Source of the DNA: Streptomyces lydicus
GTDB lineage: Bacteria; Actinomycetota; Actinomycetes; Streptomycetales; Streptomycetaceae
Length of the DNA: 64,000 nt
Direction: 5' to 3'
Assembly: GCF_001729485.1 (NCBI RefSeq)
Contig: NZ_CP017157.1
Span: forward strand, 1,240,001 to 1,304,000
The notes beneath the pieces were generated by a model. The model was not told the DNA's origin and made no database searches. It was given only the letters and a program-made list of their open reading frames with translations. A program made the translations under genes and the position numbers. Positions within the stretch are counted from its first letter, which is position 1. Every line of letters starts with the position of its first letter. Shown here one piece after another: positions 21,419 through 31,399 of the stretch.

Positions 21419-22960
21419 ATGGCTGTCGACTATGCGGTGATCGTGCTCTATCTGGCCGGAATGCTCGCCATGGGCTGGTGGGGAATGCGGCGCGCCACGT
21501 CCAAGAGCGATTTCCTCGTCGCGGGCCGCCGCCTCGGCCCGGCGATGTACTCGGGGACCATGGCCGCGATCGTCCTCGGCGGTGCCTCCACCATCGGCGG
21601 CGTCGGCCTCGGTTACCGCTACGGCCTCTCCGGCGCCTGGATGGTCTTCACCATCGGCCTCGGCCTGCTCGCGCTGAGCGTCTTCTTCTCGGCCCGCATC
21701 GCCCGGCTGAAGGTCTACACGGTCTCCGAGATGCTGGACCTGCGCTACGGCGGCTCCGCCGGGCTGATCTCCGGCGTCGTGATGTGGGCGTACACGCTGA
21801 TGCTGGCGGTCACCTCGACCCTCGCCTACGCGACCATCTTCGACGTCCTCTTCGGCCTGGACCGGGCGCTCGCGATCATCCTGGGCGGGGCGATCGTCGT
21901 CGCGTACTCGACGCTCGGCGGCATGTGGTCGATCACCCTCACCGACATGGTGCAGTTCGTCGTGAAGACCATCGGCGTGCTGCTGCTCCTGCTGCCCGTC
22001 GCCGTCGTCAAGGCGGGCGGCTTCGCCGAGATGAAGGCGCAGCTGCCGGACGACTACTTCGCGCCGCTGGGCATCGGCGGGCAGACGGTCTTCACCTACG
22101 TGCTGATCTACTCCTTCGGCATGCTGATCGGGCAGGACATCTGGCAGCGGGTGTTCACCGCGCGCAGCGACAGGGTGGCGCGCCTCGGCGGCACCGCGGC
22201 CGGTACGTACTGTCTGGTCTACGCCGTGGCCGGTGCGGTCATCGGCACCGCGGCCAAGGTGCTCTACCCGCACCTGGGCAGCCCGGACGACGCCTTCGCC
22301 ACGATCGTCAAGGACGCGCTGCCGGTGGGCGTGCGCGGGCTGGTGCTGGCCGCGGCGCTGTCCGCGGTGATGTCCACGTCCTCGGGCGCGCTGATCGCCT
22401 GCGCCACCGTCGCCAACAACGACATATGGGCGCGGATCAGGGGAGTCGTGCGGCGGCAGCGCCCCGCCGCCGACGTCCCGCACGCGGGGGACGCCGGGCC
22501 CGGCGGGCCGGGGGAGCCGCAGGACGAGGTCCGCGGCAACCGGGCCTTCATCCTGCTGATGGGCCTCGCCGTCATCGTGATCGCGCTCGCCCTCAACAAC
22601 GTCGTCGAGGCCCTCACCGTCGCCTACAACCTGCTGGTCGGCGGCCTGTTGGTGCCGATCCTGGGCGGGCTGCTGTGGAAGCGCGGCACGGTGGCCGGCG
22701 CGCTCGCCGCCGTCGCGGTCGGCGGCCTGACCGTCGTCGGGCTGATGCTGTCGCTCGGCGTCCTCGCCAACGAGCCGATCTACTACGGGCTGCTCGCCTC
22801 GCTAGTGGCCTACGTGGCGGTCAGCCTGGCCACCCGGCCGACGGACGCCGCGGTGCTGGACGCCTGGCGCGCCCGGCTGGCCGGCCGTCCGGACGCCGCC
22901 GGGGCCGAACGCCTCGCCCCCTCGGGCCCGTCCGCGACCGCGAGCCCTTCCGGCCGCTGA
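21419..22960 (+). CDS. sodium:solute symporter (SSS family)
   Basis: Integral membrane Na+-coupled transporter of 513 residues with about 13 predicted helices. It begins VDYAVIVLYLAGMLAMGWW and carries FLVAGRRLGPAMYSGTMAA with GGASTIGGVGLGYRYG, the conserved LeuT-fold helix region of the family. ATG 21419 has AGGAAGGG seven bases upstream. It lies divergent to pucR and is followed by a ThDP enzyme 56 bases on. The substrate is unknown; agmatine, guanidinobutyrate or a related amine would fit the nearby ureohydrolase and PucR regulator. Confidence 0.92.
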   Translation: MAVDYAVIVLYLAGMLAMGWWGMRRATSKSDFLVAGRRLGPAMYSGTMAAIVLGGASTIGGVGLGYRYGLSGAWMVFTIGLGLLALSVFFSARIARLKVYTVSEMLDLRYGGSAGLISGVVMWAYTLMLAVTSTLAYATIFDVLFGLDRALAIILGGAIVVAYSTLGGMWSITLTDMVQFVVKTIGVLLLLLPVAVVKAGGFAEMKAQLPDDYFAPLGIGGQTVFTYVLIYSFGMLIGQDIWQRVFTARSDRVARLGGTAAGTYCLVYAVAGAVIGTAAKVLYPHLGSPDDAFATIVKDALPVGVRGLVLAAALSAVMSTSSGALIACATVANNDIWARIRGVVRRQRPAADVPHAGDAGPGGPGEPQDEVRGNRAFILLMGLAVIVIALALNNVVEALTVAYNLLVGGLLVPILGGLLWKRGTVAGALAAVAVGGLTVVGLMLSLGVLANEPIYYGLLASLVAYVAVSLATRPTDAAVLDAWRARLAGRPDAAGAERLAPSGPSATASPSGR

Positions 22961-23016
22961 GCACCGAACACCCCGCCCCTGCCCGACGAACACGGATCAC
23001 GGAGAGCCGACGCACC

Positions 23017-24702
23017 ATGAGCACCACCCCTCCCGCCCCCACGCAGCCGCCGCGCAACGGAGGCGACCTGGTCGTCGAGTCGCTGACCGCGCTGGGCGCG
23101 ACCACCGTCTTCGGACTGCCCGGCCAGCACGCCCTCGGGGTGTTCGACGCCCTGCGCCGCTCCGCGCTGCGCTACGTGGGGCTGCGGGTGGAGAACAACG
23201 CGGGCTTCGCCGCGGACGCGTACGCCAGGGCCACGCACGGCGTCGCGCCGCTGCTGGTGTCCACCGGGCCCGGCGCCCTGATGACGCTGGCCGCGCTGCA
23301 GGAGGCGGCCGCCGCCTCGGCCGCCGTCCTGGCCGTCGGCAGCCAGGTGCCGCTGGCCGGCCTCGGCGGCGGCCGCCACGGCTACCTGCACGAACTCACC
23401 GACCAGAGCGCCTCGTTCCGGGGCGTGGTGAAGTCCGTCCACACCGCGCGTACCGCCTCGCAGATCCCGTCCGCGGTCGCCGCCGCCTGGGAGTCGGCGC
23501 TGAGCACCCCGCACGGCCCGGTGTGGCTGGAGATCCCGCAGGACGTGCTGCTGGCACCGGTCGACGTGCCGCCGGTGGCCGGACTGGGCGTCGAGCCCAG
23601 GGAGTTGGCGCCCCGGCCGGAACTCGTCGCGGCGGCCGCGGAACGGCTGGCGCGCGCCGAGCGGCCGGTGATCCTGGCCGGTGGCGGAGTCGTCCGGGCC
23701 GGGGCGGAGGCGGAGCTGCTGGCGCTCGCCGAGCGGCTGCGGGCGCCGGTGGCCACCACCTTCGGCGGCAAGGGCGCCTTCCCCTGGGAGCACCCGCTCT
23801 CGCTGCAGTCCTGGCTGGAGGACCGCCACACCACGTCCTTCCTGGAGGACGCCGACACCCTGCTGGTCGTCGGCTCCGGGCTGGGCGAACTGTCCTCGAA
23901 CTACCACACCTTCCGGCCGCGCGGCCGGGTCGTGCAGATCGAGGCCGACCTGGGCAAGCTGGAGTCGAACCACGCCGCGCTCGGCCTGCACGCCGATGCC
24001 CGGCTGGCGCTGTCCGCGCTGGTCGAGGAGGTCGCGCGGTACGAGGGCGGCACCGCGGGGGACGGCACCGGGGCGGCCCGCGAGGTGTCCCCCGAGGCCG
24101 CCGTCTCCGGCCTCCTCGGCCGGGTGCGGGACCGCCTCGCCGGGCAGGACCTCGACCTGGAGCAGCGGGTGCTGGCGTCGGTGCGGGACGCCCTGCCCGA
24201 TGACGCGGTCAGCTGCTGGGACATGACGATCCTCGCGTACTGGGCCTGGTCCGCCTTCGACCCGCGGCGCAGCAATGCGCTGCACTCCGCGCAGGGCGCC
24301 GGCGGTCTGGGCTACGGCTTCCCGGCCGCGCTGGGGGTGGCCGTCGCCGACCCGGAGCGGCCGGTGCTGGCGGTCTCCGGCGACGGCGGCGCGATGTACT
24401 CGATCGCCGAGCTGGCCACCGCCCGGCAGTACGACCTGCCGGTGACCTGGCTGATCGTCGACGACGGCGGCTACGGCATCCTGCGCGAGTACATGACCGA
24501 CGCGTTCGGCCGGGCCACCGCGACGGAGCTGGCCCGGCCGGACTTCGTGGCGCTGGCCGAGTCCTTCGGCGTCCCCGCGGTCCGTACGAGCCCGGACCGG
24601 CTGCGCACGGACCTGGCGGCCGCGTTCGCCGCCCCGGGCCCGTCGGTGGTCGTGCTGCCGGCCCGGCTGCGGATGTTCGCCCCGACGCACCTGGCGGACT
24701 GA
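23017..24702 (+). CDS. thiamine diphosphate-dependent enzyme (acetolactate synthase-like)
   Basis: A 561-residue ThDP enzyme with the three-domain layout. The PYR domain has the activating Glu in RVENNAGFAADAYARATHG, the middle domain is Rossmann-like (ILAGGGVVRAG), and the PP domain has the cofactor motif GDGGAMYSIAELATARQYDL followed by DDGGYG. There is no ACT regulatory partner nearby, so it is unlikely to be the biosynthetic IlvB. Start ATG 23017 with GGAGAG. Co-directional with the symporter. A 2-keto-acid decarboxylase or carboligase role in guanidino-compound breakdown is inference. Confidence 0.88.
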   Translation: MSTTPPAPTQPPRNGGDLVVESLTALGATTVFGLPGQHALGVFDALRRSALRYVGLRVENNAGFAADAYARATHGVAPLLVSTGPGALMTLAALQEAAAASAAVLAVGSQVPLAGLGGGRHGYLHELTDQSASFRGVVKSVHTARTASQIPSAVAAAWESALSTPHGPVWLEIPQDVLLAPVDVPPVAGLGVEPRELAPRPELVAAAAERLARAERPVILAGGGVVRAGAEAELLALAERLRAPVATTFGGKGAFPWEHPLSLQSWLEDRHTTSFLEDADTLLVVGSGLGELSSNYHTFRPRGRVVQIEADLGKLESNHAALGLHADARLALSALVEEVARYEGGTAGDGTGAAREVSPEAAVSGLLGRVRDRLAGQDLDLEQRVLASVRDALPDDAVSCWDMTILAYWAWSAFDPRRSNALHSAQGAGGLGYGFPAALGVAVADPERPVLAVSGDGGAMYSIAELATARQYDLPVTWLIVDDGGYGILREYMTDAFGRATATELARPDFVALAESFGVPAVRTSPDRLRTDLAAAFAAPGPSVVVLPARLRMFAPTHLAD

Positions 24703-24731
24703 CGGGGCGGCGGGCGGTGGCGCGGCGGGCG

Positions 24732-25403
24732 TCAGCGGCCCGTCGTCGCCCCGACCCGTCCCTGCACCAGGCGCGACAACGACGCGTGGACGTCCTCCAC
24801 CGACCGGTGCGGCTGGAAGGACAGCCAGTCCAGGGCGGCGACCAGGACCATGCCGAGGAGGGCGGAGGCGGTGAGCGGGACGTCGAGCTCGTCGGCGAGT
24901 TCGCCGTCCCGTACGGCGTCCCGCAGCACGGATTCGACGACGCCCAGGGCCCGGCCGCGCACCGACTGCACGGTCGCGCGCCAGCTGCGGTTGGTGCGCC
25001 AGAGTTCGGCCACGTAGAGCTGGGTGAGGGCGGGGGAGCGGGCGATGAAGTCCAGGCCCGCCCGGATCATGGCGTCCAGGGCGTCGACCCGGGTGCCGCC
25101 GCGGGCCGTTGCCGAGTCGGCGGCCCGGCGCAGGGAGTCGGCCAGCAGGTCGATGCCGTCCCGCAGCAGCTCCTCGTAGAGGACGTTCTTGCTGGCGAAG
25201 TTGTAGTAGACGGTGCCCTTGGCGACGCCGGCGCGCTCGGCGATCTCGTCGACGGTGGTGGCGGAGAAGCCCTGTTCGGCGATGAGGGTGACGGCGGCGT
25301 CGAAGAGCCGCCGGCGGGTGGAGGCGCGACGGGGACCGGGGGCGGCCCCCGGGGCGGTGCCGCTGACGGCACCGCCCCGGAGGCCGACGGGAGCGGCGCT
25401 CAT
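24732..25403 (-). CDS. TetR-family regulator of the YhgE/ABC operon
   Basis: A 223-residue TetR protein with HTH RRRLFDAAVTLIAEQGFSAT, TVDEIAERAGVAKGTVYYNF near residues 25-70. It is last of a minus-strand operon with the YhgE/Pip membrane protein and ABC ATPase. I chose ATG 25403; a GTG at 25448 would add 15 residues. It probably represses the operon through the GACTG-GT-CAGTC palindrome in front of the ATPase gene. This is the layout of drug- or lipid-responsive exporter operons. Confidence 0.88.
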   Translation of the reverse strand: MSAAPVGLRGGAVSGTAPGAAPGPRRASTRRRLFDAAVTLIAEQGFSATTVDEIAERAGVAKGTVYYNFASKNVLYEELLRDGIDLLADSLRRAADSATARGGTRVDALDAMIRAGLDFIARSPALTQLYVAELWRTNRSWRATVQSVRGRALGVVESVLRDAVRDGELADELDVPLTASALLGMVLVAALDWLSFQPHRSVEDVHASLSRLVQGRVGATTGR

Positions 25404-25476
25404 GCCGGAAGCTCGCTTCGCTCGACTCGGCAGGTGCCCGGTGCGCACCTCTGCACGGTTCGCTCCCCACGTCCGT

Positions 25477-27594
25477 TCACAGGCTGAGCTCCGGGTGCAG
25501 GTCCTTCATCCGGACGACCTGCCGGCCGCGCGCCGTGAGGGCGGTGAGGGCCAGCGCGCCGAGGGTGAAGGCCGCGAGGACCGCACAGCCCTGCCAGACG
25601 ACGGTGAGGTCACCGCCGGTGATCAGGCGGCGCAGGCCGTCGACGACGTAACTCATCGGCAGGAACGGGTGGATGGCGGCGAAGAAACCGGGGCTGGTCT
25701 GCACCGGGTACGTGCCGCCCGCCGAGGTCAGCTGGAGCATCAGGACGACCAGCGTCAGCACCCGGCCGGCCGGGCCGAAGAAGGCGCTCAGCAGCTGGAT
25801 GAGGGCGGTGAAGCAGGCCGTGGCCAGCAGCAGGAAGCCGACGGTGGCACCCGAGCGGGCCATCTCCAGGCCGAGGCCCCAGTGGAGCACGGCCATCAGG
25901 GCGAGCACCTGGACGACGCCGACGGCGTAGGCCGGCAGCCAGGAGCCCAGCGCGATCCGCCAGCCGGGGGCGCCCGCGGCCAGTGCGCGCTTGCCCAGCG
26001 GCTGCAGCAGCATGAAGGCGACCATCGCGCCGACCCAGAGGGACAGCGGGATGAAGTACGGCGCCAGGCCGGTGCCGTAGTTGGGCGCCTTGTGCAGCGA
26101 CTTGGCGGCCAGCGCGACCGGGTCGGCCATCACCTCGGTGCGGGCGTCGCGGTCCTTCTTGTCGTAGTCCGGGATCTTGGCGACGCCGCTGTGCAGCCCG
26201 TCGGCCAGCTGGTTCGAGCCGTCCTTGAGCTTGAACAGCCCGCCGGTGATCTTCTCGGCGCCGTCCTTGGCGTCACCGAGACCGCTGTGCACCTTGCCCG
26301 CGCCGTCGGCGACCTTCCCGGCGCCGTCGGCGAGGGTGTGGATGCCGTCCGCGAGCAGCCCCGCGCCCTGGGAGACCTTGTGGGCACCGGAGTTGAGCGC
26401 GTTGATCTTCGCGATCGCGGCGTCCGCGCGGTCGGCGATGCCCGGCGCCTGGTCGGCCACCGTCACAGCGATCCGGTGCAGGTCACGCAGCTTGGTGTGC
26501 AGCTGCCCGAAGTCGGTGCGGCCGATGGTGTCGTTGACCTTTTCCGCCGCGTCGGCCGCGACGGCGGTGCCGTCCGCGATGGCCTTCAGCTTGGGGCAGT
26601 CGGGGTCGGTGGCGACGACGCCGCAGCGCTCGCGGTACAGCTCCGCCGCGTCATCGGCGTTCTTGCGCGCCTGGCCGGCGGCCCGGGCGGAGTCCCCCGG
26701 CAGCTTGCTGAGGTCCTCGTCGAGCCGCTGGGTGAGGTCGGCGACGGTCTGCGCCTTCTCGCCGATCTCCTGGCCGTGCGCCCTGAGGTAGGGCAGGTCC
26801 TTCTTGGCGATGCCCTGCACCTTCTCGGCGAGCTGCTGGGTGCCGTCCGCGACCTGGCCGGCGCCCTGGCTGAGCTGCCGGGCCTTCGACGCGGCCTTCG
26901 CCGTGCCGTCGCTGACCTGGCCCGCGCCCTTGCTGACCGCGCCGGAGCCCTGGTCGAGCTTGCCCAGCCCGTCGGCCAGTTCGCCGGTCTTGTCCTTGGC
27001 CGTGCCGAGGCCCTTGTCGACCTTGCCGGCACCGTCCGCCGCCTCGGCGGTCTTGTCGTGCAGGTCGGAGAAGGACACGAAGATCTTGTCGAGCATGCCC
27101 CGGGTCGAGGTCGCCGACGTCTTGGCCCGGATCTCGGAGAACACCGTCTTGGAGATCGAGCCGACGACGTAGTTGTTGGCGTCGTTCGTCCGGACCTGGA
27201 GCGCGCCGGTCTGCGGGTCGTCACCGGAGCTGGAGGCGATCCGCTCGCTGAAGTCCTTCGGGACGGTCAGCGAGAGGTAGTACGTGCCGTTCTCGACGCC
27301 CTTGGCGGCGTCCGCGGCGCTGACCTCCTGCCAGTCGAAGGTCTTGCTGTCGGTGACCTTCTCGGTCAGGTCCTCGCCCGCGGTGATCTTCTTGCCGCCG
27401 GCGGTGGCGCCCCGGTCCTCGTTGACCAGAGCCACCGGGATCTTGTCCAGGCGGGCGTAGGGGTCCCAGAAGGAGCAGAGGTAGAGGGCCCCGTAGAGCA
27501 GGGGGATCAGCATCAGGGCGACCAGCCCCAGCCGGGGCAGCTTCCCCCTGCCGAAGCGCCTGAGCTCAAGCGCGGCCAGTCTCGGCGAACGCAT
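25477..27594 (-). CDS. YhgE/Pip-type membrane protein (ABC-2-like)
   Basis: A 705-residue membrane protein. One N-terminal helix (LGLVALMLIPLLYGALYLCSF) is followed by a large extracellular region (about residues 45-510), rich in DGxxxL/ADGxxKVxxG coiled-coil repeats of the YhgE/Pip class. Five to six helices make an ABC-2-like C-terminal domain. The start codon overlaps the end of the ATPase gene by 29 bases, so translation is coupled. YhgE/Pip proteins include phage receptors and export components. The partner ATPase suggests a transporter, substrate unknown. Confidence 0.88.
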   Translation of the reverse strand: MRSPRLAALELRRFGRGKLPRLGLVALMLIPLLYGALYLCSFWDPYARLDKIPVALVNEDRGATAGGKKITAGEDLTEKVTDSKTFDWQEVSAADAAKGVENGTYYLSLTVPKDFSERIASSSGDDPQTGALQVRTNDANNYVVGSISKTVFSEIRAKTSATSTRGMLDKIFVSFSDLHDKTAEAADGAGKVDKGLGTAKDKTGELADGLGKLDQGSGAVSKGAGQVSDGTAKAASKARQLSQGAGQVADGTQQLAEKVQGIAKKDLPYLRAHGQEIGEKAQTVADLTQRLDEDLSKLPGDSARAAGQARKNADDAAELYRERCGVVATDPDCPKLKAIADGTAVAADAAEKVNDTIGRTDFGQLHTKLRDLHRIAVTVADQAPGIADRADAAIAKINALNSGAHKVSQGAGLLADGIHTLADGAGKVADGAGKVHSGLGDAKDGAEKITGGLFKLKDGSNQLADGLHSGVAKIPDYDKKDRDARTEVMADPVALAAKSLHKAPNYGTGLAPYFIPLSLWVGAMVAFMLLQPLGKRALAAGAPGWRIALGSWLPAYAVGVVQVLALMAVLHWGLGLEMARSGATVGFLLLATACFTALIQLLSAFFGPAGRVLTLVVLMLQLTSAGGTYPVQTSPGFFAAIHPFLPMSYVVDGLRRLITGGDLTVVWQGCAVLAAFTLGALALTALTARGRQVVRMKDLHPELSL

Positions 27595-28372
27595 GCGCCG
27601 CTTCCTCCTCGGGAGTGTGGGTGTCGTCCGGAACGGGGGCCGGCGGGCCGGCCGGGGTGTCGGCGGGGCCGTCGGCCCGGGTGCCGGTCTGCGTGGTGCG
27701 GACGACCAGCGCGTCCGCCGGCGCGTCGCTGCCGGCCGCCACGACGGTCAGGCCCTGCCGGGTGAGGTCCCGCAACAGGTCCCAGGCCAGGTCGCGTTCG
27801 GCCGCGGAGAGCTTGAGGTCGACGTCGTCGACGGCCAGCAGGTGCGGGGCGTGCATCACGGCGAGCGCGATCGACAGGCGCAGCGCCTCCAGCCGCTCCA
27901 GGTCGCGGACGGCCGTCCGCAGGCCCTTGGGGAGGGTCTCGGGGTCGAGTCCGGCGGCCGCGAGGGCGGCGGTGATCCGGGCCCGGGTGGCCTCCCGGTG
28001 GCGCTTGCCGAAGGGCAGCGAGCCCTTCAGGCGCCGCCCCAACAGGGCCTGTTCCTTGAGGTGTTCGCCGACCGTGAGGGCCGGCTCCAGCTCGGCGACG
28101 CCCGGTACGTGGGCGACGGCGGTACGGCCGCGTACCGTCCCGATCCGCTTGGGCAGCGGGAATCCGGCGACCGTGGCGGTGCCTTCGGTGATCCGCATCC
28201 GGCCGGTGAGGGCGAGCAGCAGGCAGGTGCGTCCGGAACCCGACGGGCCCTGCACGGCGATCAGTGCGCCCGCGTCCGCGGTGATGTCGACGCCTCTGAA
28301 GGCCCACCCCCGTGGCCCCCGCACTCCGATCCCTCTGGCGCTGACCGCCGCCCCCTGGCGGGTGGTGTTCAC
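27566..28372 (-). CDS. degenerate ABC-type ATPase partner of YhgE protein
   Basis: A 268-residue cassette ATPase with atypical motifs. Walker A reads GPSGSGRT, with Arg for the usual Lys. The signature region is RDLERLEALRLSIAL, lacking LSGGQ, and Walker B is HLLAVDDVD, lacking the catalytic Glu. The fold order is otherwise normal. GTG 28372 has GGGGAGGGG upstream. Either ATP hydrolysis is weak, or the protein acts as a nucleotide-sensing or structural partner of the YhgE protein. The C-terminal 50 residues are Pro/Asp-rich. Confidence 0.82.
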   Translation of the reverse strand: MNTTRQGAAVSARGIGVRGPRGWAFRGVDITADAGALIAVQGPSGSGRTCLLLALTGRMRITEGTATVAGFPLPKRIGTVRGRTAVAHVPGVAELEPALTVGEHLKEQALLGRRLKGSLPFGKRHREATRARITAALAAAGLDPETLPKGLRTAVRDLERLEALRLSIALAVMHAPHLLAVDDVDLKLSAAERDLAWDLLRDLTRQGLTVVAAGSDAPADALVVRTTQTGTRADGPADTPAGPPAPVPDDTHTPEEEAAHAFAETGRA

Positions 28373-28393
28373 AAACCCCTCCCCTTTTGATCT

Positions 28394-28405
28394 GACTGGT
28401 CAGTC
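28394..28405. promoter_or_regulatory. palindromic TetR operator upstream of ABC/YhgE/TetR operon
   Basis: GACTG-GT-CAGTC is a perfect inverted repeat with a 2-bp centre, 22 bases upstream of the ATPase start. It matches the style of TetR operators, and the last gene of the operon is a TetR regulator. Confidence 0.65.
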
Positions 28406-28583
28406 TAAAAGTGTGCCGTAAGTGCGGCCCTTTTGGCCAATCGGAGCGATATGGCGCCGGCGGGCCGTGACCCGAACGGGGGATGCGCCCTAGGGTGCCG
28501 TGCAGGCGGGGGCCTGATGATGTTCACGGTGGAGTCCGCACCGCAGGACGCGGTGCGGCCCCATGCCCGGACGACGGAGAACC

Positions 28584-31385
28584 ATGGAACTCTCGGCACC
28601 ACCCCCCGTTGACCACCCGCCCGAGCCGCCGGCGGCGCCCCGGCCCGCCGCGCGCCGCCCCCGCAGGCTGGTCGCGCCGCTCCTGGCGGGCGCGTTGGTC
28701 GCGCTCCTCGCCCCGCTGCCCGCGTCCGCGTCGGCGCCGCACCCGGTGCCCGGCCCGCCCGCCCCGCGGGACTCCTGCGAGCGCGGCGACGGCTGGAGCG
28801 CCACCGCCACCCGGATCGATCCCGAGGACAGTCACCACGCCTACGTCGGCAACGGCTACCTCGGCCAGCGGGTGCCCCCCAACGGCACCGGATACGCGGC
28901 CCCCGGCGGCGAGACCGGCTGGCCGCTGAAGACCCCCGAGTACGACGGCTCGTTCGTCGCCGGGCTCTACGCCAAGGGGCCCAAGAACGTCCAGGGCCGC
29001 CAGGCCGTCGCCGCCCTGCCGACCTGGACCACCCTCGACGTCGCCACCGGCGGCGCCCACCCCGACACCTTCTCCTCCGCCACCGCACCCGGCCGGATCT
29101 CGAACTACCGCCAGACCCTCTCGCTGCGCTGCGGCTTCGTCCGTACCTCGCTGACCTGGACGGCCGCCGACGGGCGCCGCACCGACCTGGTCTACGAGGT
29201 GCTCGCCGACCGCAACGACCCGCACACCGGCGCCGTACGGCTGCGGATGACGCCCCACTGGAGCGGCCCCGCCACGGTCACCGACACCCTCGACGGGCGC
29301 GGCGCCCGCCGAATGGCGCCGGCCGGCTCCGCCTCCGCGGGCGGCCGGGACGGCGGCCGCACGATGGACGTCTCCTTCCGCACGGACGGCACGAGGACCG
29401 AGGGCGCGGTGGCCTCCACCCTGCGCACCGGCCCCGGCATCGACGCGGCCCGCCCCGGGCAGGCGCCGCGGACGGACACCCTGAGCAACCATCAGCGCGT
29501 GACCTTCCCGGTCCGCAGCGGCAGCTCGTACGAGCTGACCAAGTACGTCGGCGTGGACACCGCGCTCACCTCCCGCTCCCCGCGCGCCGACGCCGACGCC
29601 GCCTCGCGCCGGGCCGCGGCCCGCGGCTGGGCGGACCTGTTCGCCCGGCACACCGCGGCCTGGCAGCGGCTGTGGCGCAGCGACATCGAGGTCAAGGGGC
29701 AGCGCGCGCTGCAGTCCTGGGTGCGCTCCGCGCAGTACGGGCTGCTGTCCGCCACCCGCGCCGGCAGCGACAACAGCATCGGCCCCACCGGCCTGACCAG
29801 CGACAACTACGCCGGTGAGATCTTCTGGGACGCCGAGACCTGGATGTACCCCGGCCTGCTGGCCACCCACCCCGCGCTCGCCAGGTCGATCGTCGACTAC
29901 CGCTACAAGACCCGCGAGGGCGCCCGCGCCAACGCCCGCAAGCTCGGCTACGACGGGCTGTTCTACGCGTGGACCAGCGGCAGCAAGGGCGATCTGTGGA
30001 ACGAGTGCCACAGCTGGGACCCGCCGCACTGCAGGACCCAGAACCACCTCATGGGCGACATCTCCCTCGCCACCTGGCAGTACTACCTCGCCACCAAGGA
30101 CACCGCCTGGCTGCGGTCACGCGGCTGGCCGGTCCTCAAGGGCATCGCCGAGTTCTGGGCCTCCCGCGCCACCCGCAACACCGACGGCAGCTACTCGATC
30201 AAGAACGTCGCCGGACCCGACGAGTACAGCAACGGCGTCACCGACGGCGTCTTCACCAACGCCGGCGCCGCCACCGCGCTGCGCAACGCCACCCGGGTCG
30301 CCGCCGTCCTCGGCGAGCGGGCGCCCGCCTCCTGGCGGACCCTCGCCGACAAGCTGCGGATCCCCTACGACACCAGGAACAAGGTCTACGAGCAGTACGC
30401 CGGCTACCGGGGCACCACCATCAAGCAGGCCGACACCGTGCTGCTGATGTACCCCCTGGAATGGCCGATGTCGCGGGCCAGGGCGTCCCGCACGCTGGAC
30501 TTCTACGCCGCGCACACCGACCCGGACGGCCCGGCCATGACGGACTCGGTGCACGCCATCGACGCCGCCGCGATCGGTGAGCCCGGCTGCGCCACGTACA
30601 GCTATCTGATGCGGTCCATCAAGCCGTTCGTCCGCGGGCCGTTCGCGGAGTTCTCCGAGGCGCGCGGCACCAAAGCCGGCGCCGACGACCCGCACGCCGG
30701 GAAGCCCGCGCAGGACTTCCTCACCGGCAAGGGCGGTTTCCTCCAGACCTTCACCCACGGGCTGACCGGCCTGCGGCTGCGCGAGGACCGGGTGCGTCTG
30801 GACCCGACGCTGCCGCCGCAGCTGTCCGAGGGCGTCACCCTGCGGGGTCTGCACTGGCAGGGCCGGACCTTCGACGTCGCGATCGGCGCCGACCACACCA
30901 CGGTGCGGCTCACCGCCGGGGCGCCGATGCGGATCGAGACGCCGCGCGGCGAGCAGCTCGTCAGCCGGGGCGTGCCGGCCGTCCTCAAGACCCGCCGCCC
31001 CGACCTGGACGCGACCTCGAACGCGGCCCGCTGCGCCCCCGCCACGGCGACCTCCGAGGAGCCGGGCCTGTACGCGCCCGCGGCGGTGGACGGCAACACG
31101 ACCACCGCCTGGGTTCCCGCCTCCGCCACCGGCACCCTCACCGTCGACCTCGGCCGGACCACCCGCGTCGGCCGGATCACCCCGCACTGGACGGCCACCC
31201 GCCCCAGGTCCTACAACGTCCAGGTCTCGCGGGACGGCAAGCACTGGACGGGCACCGGGTACGCGGGCCGCAGCCCCGCCCGGTACGTACGGGTCACCGT
31301 CGAGGGCGACCGGACCCCGGCCGCGGGCGGCAAGCCCCGGCCGCACCCGGGCATCACGGAACTCACCGTGCAACGGGTGAAGTGA
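28584..31385 (+). CDS. secreted GH65 glycoside hydrolase with C-terminal discoidin-type domain
   Basis: A 933-residue extracellular enzyme. A leader (basic RRPRR followed by LVAPLLAGALVALLAPLPASASA) is cleaved near residue 50. The N-terminal beta-sandwich, the (alpha/alpha)6 barrel and the catalytic acid Glu547 in GPDEYSN identify family GH65. KQADTVLLMYPLEWP is also conserved in the family. The last 120 residues form an F5/8 type C (CBM32-like) module (GTLTVDLGRTTRVGRITPHW). Secretion and family point to an acid-trehalase-type hydrolase rather than a phosphorylase. ATG 28584 with GGAG was preferred over ATG 28563. Confidence 0.9.
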   Translation: MELSAPPPVDHPPEPPAAPRPAARRPRRLVAPLLAGALVALLAPLPASASAPHPVPGPPAPRDSCERGDGWSATATRIDPEDSHHAYVGNGYLGQRVPPNGTGYAAPGGETGWPLKTPEYDGSFVAGLYAKGPKNVQGRQAVAALPTWTTLDVATGGAHPDTFSSATAPGRISNYRQTLSLRCGFVRTSLTWTAADGRRTDLVYEVLADRNDPHTGAVRLRMTPHWSGPATVTDTLDGRGARRMAPAGSASAGGRDGGRTMDVSFRTDGTRTEGAVASTLRTGPGIDAARPGQAPRTDTLSNHQRVTFPVRSGSSYELTKYVGVDTALTSRSPRADADAASRRAAARGWADLFARHTAAWQRLWRSDIEVKGQRALQSWVRSAQYGLLSATRAGSDNSIGPTGLTSDNYAGEIFWDAETWMYPGLLATHPALARSIVDYRYKTREGARANARKLGYDGLFYAWTSGSKGDLWNECHSWDPPHCRTQNHLMGDISLATWQYYLATKDTAWLRSRGWPVLKGIAEFWASRATRNTDGSYSIKNVAGPDEYSNGVTDGVFTNAGAATALRNATRVAAVLGERAPASWRTLADKLRIPYDTRNKVYEQYAGYRGTTIKQADTVLLMYPLEWPMSRARASRTLDFYAAHTDPDGPAMTDSVHAIDAAAIGEPGCATYSYLMRSIKPFVRGPFAEFSEARGTKAGADDPHAGKPAQDFLTGKGGFLQTFTHGLTGLRLREDRVRLDPTLPPQLSEGVTLRGLHWQGRTFDVAIGADHTTVRLTAGAPMRIETPRGEQLVSRGVPAVLKTRRPDLDATSNAARCAPATATSEEPGLYAPAAVDGNTTTAWVPASATGTLTVDLGRTTRVGRITPHWTATRPRSYNVQVSRDGKHWTGTGYAGRSPARYVRVTVEGDRTPAAGGKPRPHPGITELTVQRVK

Positions 31386-31399
31386 TCACCTGAACGGCC

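Noticed and set aside
22810..25470. An 886-codon minus-strand frame opposite the ThDP enzyme
   Set aside because: The sequence reads as antisense low-complexity peptide; the true minus-strand gene here is the TetR regulator in another frame.
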